Below the pieces are notes generated by a model. It saw only the letters and a program-made list of their open reading frames with translations. It was not told the origin of the DNA and did not search any database. Both the position numbers and the translations under genes were made by a program. DNA of 64,000 nucleotides from Sipunculus nudus (taxonomy: Eukaryota; Annelida; Sipuncula; Golfingiida; Sipunculidae). The stretch covers positions 21,055,456 to 21,119,455 of the forward strand of contig CM049318.1 of NCBI GenBank assembly GCA_026874595.1, read 5' to 3'. Below, piece after piece: positions 58,271-64,000 of this stretch. Each line of letters begins with the position of its first letter. The stretch's first letter is position 1.

Positions 58271-59545
58271 AAGATTTCCGCTGCCTCGGGAGCGTAAATC
58301 AAGGGTATATCTTCTATTGTCCAGATGACCTCACCAACATAAAGTGGTTTATTTTATATTCGCAGTGCTATTATTTCAAGATTTTCACTTTTTCATTGTT
58401 TCGCGAGTGTCCCATTTTCGAGATCTTATTCTACAAAAACGCATCAATAGTACATATATTGCATGTTATTTCCTTTATCATGATGACATTATATATAGTA
58501 CACGCTCAATCTTAATACTCTTACGCTCAATCTTCCACGGGGTAAGCGTTTTCTGAAAGATATGGAGAGTTGCAGGCCGATCAACTTCGCGAGTTCATAT
58601 CTTCATCCATTTTCTTATGCGCGGAGACCCTGCTACTAACTTATTAAGTGATTTTCCTCAGAGCCATTTGGTGGGGTTTACACCCTAGGCCCGCTACCTA
58701 GACAAGTGACTCTATCCCCCCCCCCCACCTATGACCCATAAAGGGTCGCCTTATATATCATAAGGGTGTTACTGGGTACGTCTACTTCCAGTGTAAAGGG
58801 GGGGGGGGGGGGGTTATCTATTAAGGCTCAATTGAATATCCTACACTATGACAAATTCTTGTTGACTATAGGCAGAAAATATGAAAAGGCGATATTATTA
58901 ATATGTCTATCTTTGTTTTCCGGTGACGTAAATTGTAGAATGTTATTTATAATATCAGTCGTTTGGTTTTTGAATTTTAACTTACAGGCATACGTGGTTG
59001 CGTGGATAACATTCAAATAGGCTTAATGCCCATATGGCAATATTAGAAATGACCGTTCGTCTCATTCACAAATTATGGTTTCATTTTCGCGATCGTTTCT
59101 CTTTCACGAACAACACAAATTTGAAACTCTCACAAACAAAAATTCAACCACACAGTACCCCATTCATATCTTCCTATCACATTTATGTGTGATCATTTGA
59201 ATTAATGTGCTTTTACGGAAAATTTCGTTATTCGTCTAGAAATCGTTTTTAAATTTAACTTGTAATCGATCATTTTAAGGGTAAAATAGGTTTCTTTTTT
59301 TTTATTTCTAACATTACCTTTCTTTCTATCAGGGTTATCGCTTCTTGTTTAGGTTAGCATTACATTTCCATTTCCAATTAAAATAACTTAATAATGTATA
59401 CCGGTAATTTATTTATAGTTCCATTTTTAAAGGTTCTGAGAGGTCCTTCGATTTCATCCAGAGTAATATACCTCTCATAGCCGCTTTTCTCTGTTTCTCT
59501 TTCTTCAGGGAATTTCTTCTCTTTCTATTGTTTTAACATCTTAAC
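58271..59545. other. Leader region before the retroelement, LTR not resolved
   Basis: No gene is recognised. C- and G-runs lie at 58717-58728 and 58799-58814. A 5' LTR of the downstream element may lie here, but the 3' LTR is outside the window. Without the pair its edges and a primer binding site could not be identified. Confidence 0.4.
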
Positions 59546-60700
59546 ATGGCAGACTTCGAACCTAAGGCATTTGTTGAAGATCCCGACCCTGATCAACTTG
59601 AACATTTGACAAAATATCAGTTGTTGCGTTTGGGACAACACTTAGGGCTAGATGTAAAAAAGCTTTGAGAAAGCCTGATATCATTGCTAAAATCAAGCAA
59701 GGTCTATTTAGCAAAGGTTTAATTGGAGAAAGTGAAGTGGAAACATAAAAAATGACAGCCTTGCCATGCAGTTAGAATTAATAAAGTTAGAAATGCAAAA
59801 TGAGCTAGCATTAAAACATTTAGAATTAGAAAAACAAAGAGAAAAGAGGGAAGAACATTAACGGTTAGAAAGAAAAAGACTAGAAAAAGAAAAAGGAATT
59901 GAACCTAAAGTAGAACATAGTCTACGTGCTGCCCCAACTCACAATTTTGATGTTACTAAACACATTAGACTTTTTTCAAGAAAAAGAGGTTGATAAATAT
60001 TTCTTACACTTTGAGAAGGTAGCTAAAAATTTAAAATGGCCTAAGGAAAATTGGATTATGCTATTACAAAGTGTATTGACTGCATGGCAAGGCCAGAGAA
60101 ATTTATACAGAACTTTCAGTAGAAGCCGCGTCTGACCATGACAAGGTTAAAAGGTTTATCCTACAAGGTTATGAGTTAGTTCCGGAGGCTAACCGCCAGA
60201 AATTCAGAAATTGGGAAAAGGGGCAAAGAACAGACTTATGTAGAATTTGCTAGGACGAAAGAGCAGTTGTTCGATCGCTGGTGTAGTTCTAAAAATGAAA
60301 TGAAAGATTATAACAATTTGCGCCAGTCGATTTTGCTTGAAGAATTTAAGCTCTGCATTAACGCAGATGTTAAAACTTTTCTTGATGAGAAAAGTCCTGA
60401 AACACTTGACATAGCTGCTCAATTAGCTGATGATTATTCATTTACACACAAAATGTCCTTTACTAGCAAATAAAACCAGTCATTCACAAACAAGAATTTT
60501 AAATCAGTATGGTCAAAAGAAGTTTAAGGCGCAGTTCCCCAGTACTAGTAGTCCTGATGGTTCAATAAAGTCCATTGCTACACCTCAGTCCACGTCAACT
60601 GTGTCTGAATCCAACAAAGACCAGTCATTTTCGAAGAAAATCTGTAATTACTGCAAAAGGAAGGTTATCTAAAATCTGACTGCAGGAAACTTGCAAATAA
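59546..60700 (+). pseudogene. gag: gag remnant with SCAN-like domain and CCHC zinc knuckle
   Basis: An ATG at 59546 opens a SAP-like N-terminus (LTKYQLLRLGQHLGLDV), broken by a stop at 59666. A Lys/Glu-rich coiled stretch follows (about 59770-59900), then a SCAN-like region (EVDKYFLHFEKVAKNLKW near 59980; NLRQSILLEEFKLCINADV near 60315; the SPETLDIAAQLADDYSFTHK piece near 60390). SCAN domains mediate gag multimerisation. The knuckle (60643-60683) needs a frameshift to be read, and its His position is Tyr (GGT TAT), so zinc binding is probably lost. Several frameshifts separate the pieces. Confidence 0.8.
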
Positions 60701-61249
60701 ACCAAAGAGCAAACATTCTGGTTTTATTTCAAAATCTATACATAGCATAATACAAGAGCCAGGCTCTTTTTATGTAAATAAGGGGTACAACTCCTTTATT
60801 GACTCTAAAAAAGAGTTTGATGCTACGGAGACCAAAGTGCCTTCTGACTACAAAGAAGAATCCGTAGCTTGCGGGGTAAAAACCTCATTTGATTCCTGCC
60901 AGGAATTTAATAAGGCTAGGTCCTTTCAAGACTCCAGCGAGGAGTATCCTCTAAATAAGGCTAAGTCCTTTTATGACTCTTGCGAGAGTTTTTCAAATGA
61001 CAAACAGAAGTTTGTTTCTGCTGAGGAAAATTCCTCTGTTGACTCCCATGAGGAGTTTGTTTGTTATAAGGAAGTAGATTCCTTTAGTGACTCTGAAAAA
61101 GAGTTTATGACTGACACTGTGAGTGTCAGTTTTTTGTTTGATGAAATTGAGGTTGTAGATTCCTCTCCTGACTCTGATATGGAGTTATTTGAGCCATTCA
61201 TATACATGATGGTTTTGTATCACTTTCAAGTGATTTTTCAGATTCTATC
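60700..61249 (+). pseudogene. Ser/Asp/Glu-rich linker between gag and protease
   Basis: Open from 60837 as a 142-codon frame with a repeated motif of the type SFxDSxxEF (about 8 repeats, e.g. SFYDSCESF, SFSDSEKEF). The periodic acidic, Ser-rich composition is unlike either neighbouring domain. Its role is unknown; it looks like a low-complexity spacer of the polyprotein. Confidence 0.6.
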
Positions 61250-61817
61250 CCTATTAGAATTTTGAGGGACACTGGTTCAGGCCAAACCCTCATGTTAGCA
61301 AACACTTTGCCATTTTCTAAAAGGTCTTTTACTGGTGCACATGCACTTGTTAATGGCGTATTTTCAGACAAGCACACTTCAGTCGCGCTTCACAGTGTAC
61401 ATTTAAAGTCAGATTTGATTTCTGGGAATATTACTGTGGGCATAAAAACTACTTTACCCTTAATGGGAATTCAGTTGCTTCTAGACAATGATGTTGCAGG
61501 TGACAAAGTACAGCCTGTACCAATAGAGACAGAAAAACCGTCAAACCGTCACTTGATCAGGACACTGATCCTGAAAATCAGGAAATTCCTGGTTTGTATC
61601 CTTCATGTGCTGTAACCAGATCTATGGCCAAGAAAAACAAACATGGGGATAATGGTCCAGATAATGGCATTCTGGGAGTCACTAGTGACTCGTCTAACGA
61701 CTCGCTCGTACAGGATGCAGCATTTTCAAGATCAGAACTTATCGCGGAACAGCATAAGGACCCTGATATTTCATGTTTGTTTCCCAGGGCAGTTTCTAAA
61801 GATGAACTGTTATAGAA
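61250..61817 (+). pseudogene. Aspartic protease remnant and downstream linker
   Basis: The catalytic motif RDTGSG is at 61265-61282, in the frame ILRDTGSG. A GIQLLLDNDVAGDK segment, equivalent to the second conserved (G-L-L-G-x-D) region, lies near 61470. The usual Gly before the D in that region is replaced. A linker with AVTRSMAKK near 61610 leads towards integrase; frameshifts occur at about 61545-61600. Confidence 0.75.
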
Positions 61818-62700
61818 CCCAGTTTGTTTCTATGTTAGGAATGGAGTGCTTATGCGTAAATGGCGACCACCTGATGTTTGCACTGATGATGAGTGGGCCA
61901 TCAAACATCAAATAGTAATGCCCAAAAGCTATCTCAATGAAATTCTATGCATGGCACTTATCAGAATGTTAGTACACACTTCTATTGGCCTAACCTCAGG
62001 ACAGATGTTGTATAATATTGTAAATCATGCCACACATGCCAGATGGTAGGCAAGCCCAATCAGAATCCTCCAATAGGCCAACTTAGGGTATTCCTGCTTT
62101 CGAGGAACCATTTAGTAGGATTATTGTTGATTGTGTTAAATCCTGAAAGTGAGGAAGACCTCGAGCTTTTTCACCAGACATTAAAAAACATGATTAGACC
62201 CGGGATGAAGGAATCCACCTATTGCTGTTTGCTGTCAGAGAATCATTTCAAGAGTCCTTAGGTTTCAGTCCCTTTGAACTAGTTTTCGGACACTCAGTTC
62301 GACGTCCGTTAAAACTGCTTAAAAAGAAACTTTTGTGTGAAAATCCTGATTTTCTTAGTTTATTTTAGTATGTCTCAGTCTTTGGAACTAGATAAGACAA
62401 TGTTTGTGAGATTGCAAAGTCTAATCTAAAATCTGAACAAAGTAAAATGAAAACAAAGTAAAATGAAAACAAAGTATGACAAGCACACTGTAAGTAGGAC
62501 GTTTGAGCCTGGTGTAAAGGTCCTTGCCTTACTATCCATCCCTGGCAGACCTCTGCAAGCTAGGTATTTTGGTCCTTACATTGTTGACAAGAAAGTCAGT
62601 GATATAAATTATATACTGTTAACATCAGACAGGGGTAAAAAAACTGTGCCATGTTAACATGTTGAAACCATATTACGACAGAAATATCACATCAGATATT
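61818..62700 (+). pseudogene. Integrase remnant (zinc finger and GPY/F, core deleted)
   Basis: In order: NGVLMRKW and DEWAIKHQIVMPKSY (about 61842-61935), a truncated HHCC finger (HFYWPNLR near 61977 and CKSCHTC near 62019-62039), and EEPFSRIIVDC with the first catalytic Asp (62129-62131). An abrupt jump leads to FHQTLKNMI (near 62170), which normally follows the catalytic Glu. The second Asp, the Glu and about 100 codons are therefore missing, and the first His of the finger is also lost. The C-terminal part has ARYFGPYIVDKK near 62560 and HVNMLKPYYDR near 62655, a GPY/F module. It cannot be active. Confidence 0.85.
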
Positions 62701-62999
62701 GTACATAAGGTTACTGCTGATATTTGTGAAAAAACTGACCCTGACCCAGTTAAAACAGATACTGAGTGTAAGTGTGATGTAGACATTCTGTGTGGAACAG
62801 TACCACTAAAAAACTCAGACGTGCTTAACAACCTTGATGCCAAACTGCACACCTTACCGCACAACAACAACAAGACCTCAAGAACCTGCTGAAGAATTAT
62901 GAACATTTGTTTGATGACATTCCAACATTCCAAAGCGAACTAATATATTGTGCCATGATGTCGATGTTGGCGACACAAGCGCAGTCAAGCAGAATCCTT

Positions 63000-63710
63000 A
63001 TAGACTGAATGCAGAAAGCAAAAGTATCTACAGGATCAAATTCAATATTTGCTAGACAATGATTTTATTGAACCTAGTAACAGTAACTGGAGTTCACCAT
63101 GTATTCTTGTGCCAAAACCTGATGGAAGTTACCGTATGTGCACAGATTACCGAAAACTGAACTCTGTCACCAAGACTGTCACGTTCCCGATTCCGAGGAC
63201 CAATGGTTGTATTGATAGAGTCGGTAGCTCCAGATATGTCTCCCAGTTTGACTTGCTAAAAGGATTCTGGCACGTTCCGCTGACAGACCGAGGGAAATAA
63301 GTGTCCGCATTTGTAACCCCGCAAGGACTGTACCAGTATAAAGTTTTGCCGTTTGGCATAAGAACTCGCCAGCCACATTCCAGCACCTCACCCATATGGT
63401 TGTCAAGGACATTCAGGGCTGCGACGCATATATTGAAGACCTTATCGTGTACAGTGACACCTGGGAGAAACATCTGCAAATTCTTCGCGACCTCTTCGAA
63501 AGACTCAGCGAAGCAGGTCTGACTGTCAACTTAGTCAAATCTGAGTTTTTTCATGTACAAGTAACATTTTTGGGTAACATTTTTGTAGGGCAGGGTCAGG
63601 TTAAACTTATTGATGCTAAAATAAGTGCAATTTCTTTATTACCTAGACCAGAAAACAAAAAGCAAATAATGCGTTTTCTTGGTATGGTTGGATACTACAG
63701 ATAGTTATGT
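63000..63710 (+). pseudogene. Reverse transcriptase remnant (Ty3/gypsy type)
   Basis: Blocks seen: FIEPSNSNWSSPCILVPKPD (63064 on), YRMCTDYRKLN, the QFDLLKGFWHVPLT block with the first catalytic Asp (about 63245), a stop at 63298, AFVTPQGLYQYKVLPFGI, then after a frameshift the catalytic box AYIEDLIVYSDTWEKHL (63426 on). Next come LTVNLVKSEF and RFLGMVGYYR. The usual YxDD reads YIED (63429-63440), changing an essential Asp to Glu. A further stop lies at 63702. Confidence 0.85.
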
Positions 63711-63819
63711 CCATTTGTTTCTGCTGTAGCTGAACCTTTGACTAATTTGTTAAAGAAAAACAAAAGTTTGTATGGAAAATTCAGTGTGAAAATGCATTTA
63801 ACAATTTGAAAGCAATTCT

Positions 63820-64000
63820 GCAAAGTTCACCAGTTTTAGCAGCTCTAGACTTTTCTGTACCTTTTAAGTAAGCTGTAGATGCTAGTGATACTGCTGCTGG
63901 TGCTGTGTCGTTACAATGTTGTAATGTTGAAAATAAGATGGTTTTGAAATGTGGTAAAAATTTATTCATTGTGATCGCAAAAAGAAAGTTTTTATGAGAA
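63820..64000 (+). pseudogene. RNase H start, cut by window edge
   Basis: The segment AVDASDTAAGAVSLQ near 63880 carries the first conserved Asp of the retroelement RNase H domain. A stop lies just before it (63868) and more follow. The rest lies outside the window. Confidence 0.65.

Larger units (their letters stand above)
59546..64000 (+). mobile_element. Decayed LTR retrotransposon, Ty3/gypsy-type RT with PR-INT-RT-RH order (Gmr1-like)
   Basis: Plus-strand remnants occur in the order gag with SCAN-like region, CCHC knuckle, protease, integrase, reverse transcriptase, RNase H start, cut by the window edge. Standard Ty3/gypsy elements carry integrase after RNase H. The order seen here is that of Ty1/copia and of the Gmr1-like group described from fish and other deuterostomes. 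The gypsy-type GPY/F module at the integrase end and the gypsy-like RT argue against copia. Many frameshifts, stops and deletions make it inactive. Confidence 0.85.

Overview
This is a eukaryotic, AT-rich, repeat-dense window. The strongest guess is a bivalve mollusc. That is inference, resting on intronless TRIM-type genes with a beta-propeller C-terminus, a bivalve-style dispersed repeat and a wide mix of transposon fragments. No rRNA, tRNA gene, operon or CRISPR array is visible.

The main architectural result is a diverged tandem segmental duplication. Unit 1 (about 0.3-18.9 kb) and unit 2 (about 19.4-54.7 kb) carry the same blocks in the same order and orientation: block X (283-4905 / 19380-25365), a LINE endonuclease and SINE segment (6.1-7.7 kb / 26.1-27.6 kb), a TRIM gene (8804-10663 / 29502-31358), block Y (10.74-14.2 kb / 37.4-43.0 kb) and a sugar nucleotidyltransferase gene (15.9-18.9 kb, broken / 43.2-54.6 kb, intact). 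Unit 2 is longer because of insertions: an LTR-like insert, a Helitron end, tandem repeats, a CR1/Rex1-like RT fragment and a 1.8-kb element with long inverted repeats. All protein genes of the units lie on the minus strand.

Three intact protein genes are supported. Two are single-exon TRIM paralogs of 619 and 618 aa (RING, two B-boxes, coiled coil, propeller-like C-terminus). One is an eight-coding-exon nucleotidyltransferase of 270 aa, assembled here from splice signals. Unit 1 keeps only remnants of the first three exons of the nucleotidyltransferase; its truncated intron is fused at about 15855 to a third TRIM copy that has lost its RING and half of its first B-box.

From 59.5 kb to the right edge lies a decayed LTR retrotransposon. 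It combines a SCAN-like gag with the pol order protease - integrase - reverse transcriptase - RNase H. The RT and the GPY/F module are of Ty3/gypsy type, but the order is that of Ty1/copia, as described for Gmr1-like elements. It has many frameshifts, a large integrase deletion and altered catalytic residues, and it runs off the window.

The rest is intergenic or intronic DNA made of dispersed repeats (called R1 and R2 here), minisatellites, microsatellites and small palindromic elements. All homology between blocks was judged by eye; no identity values were computed.
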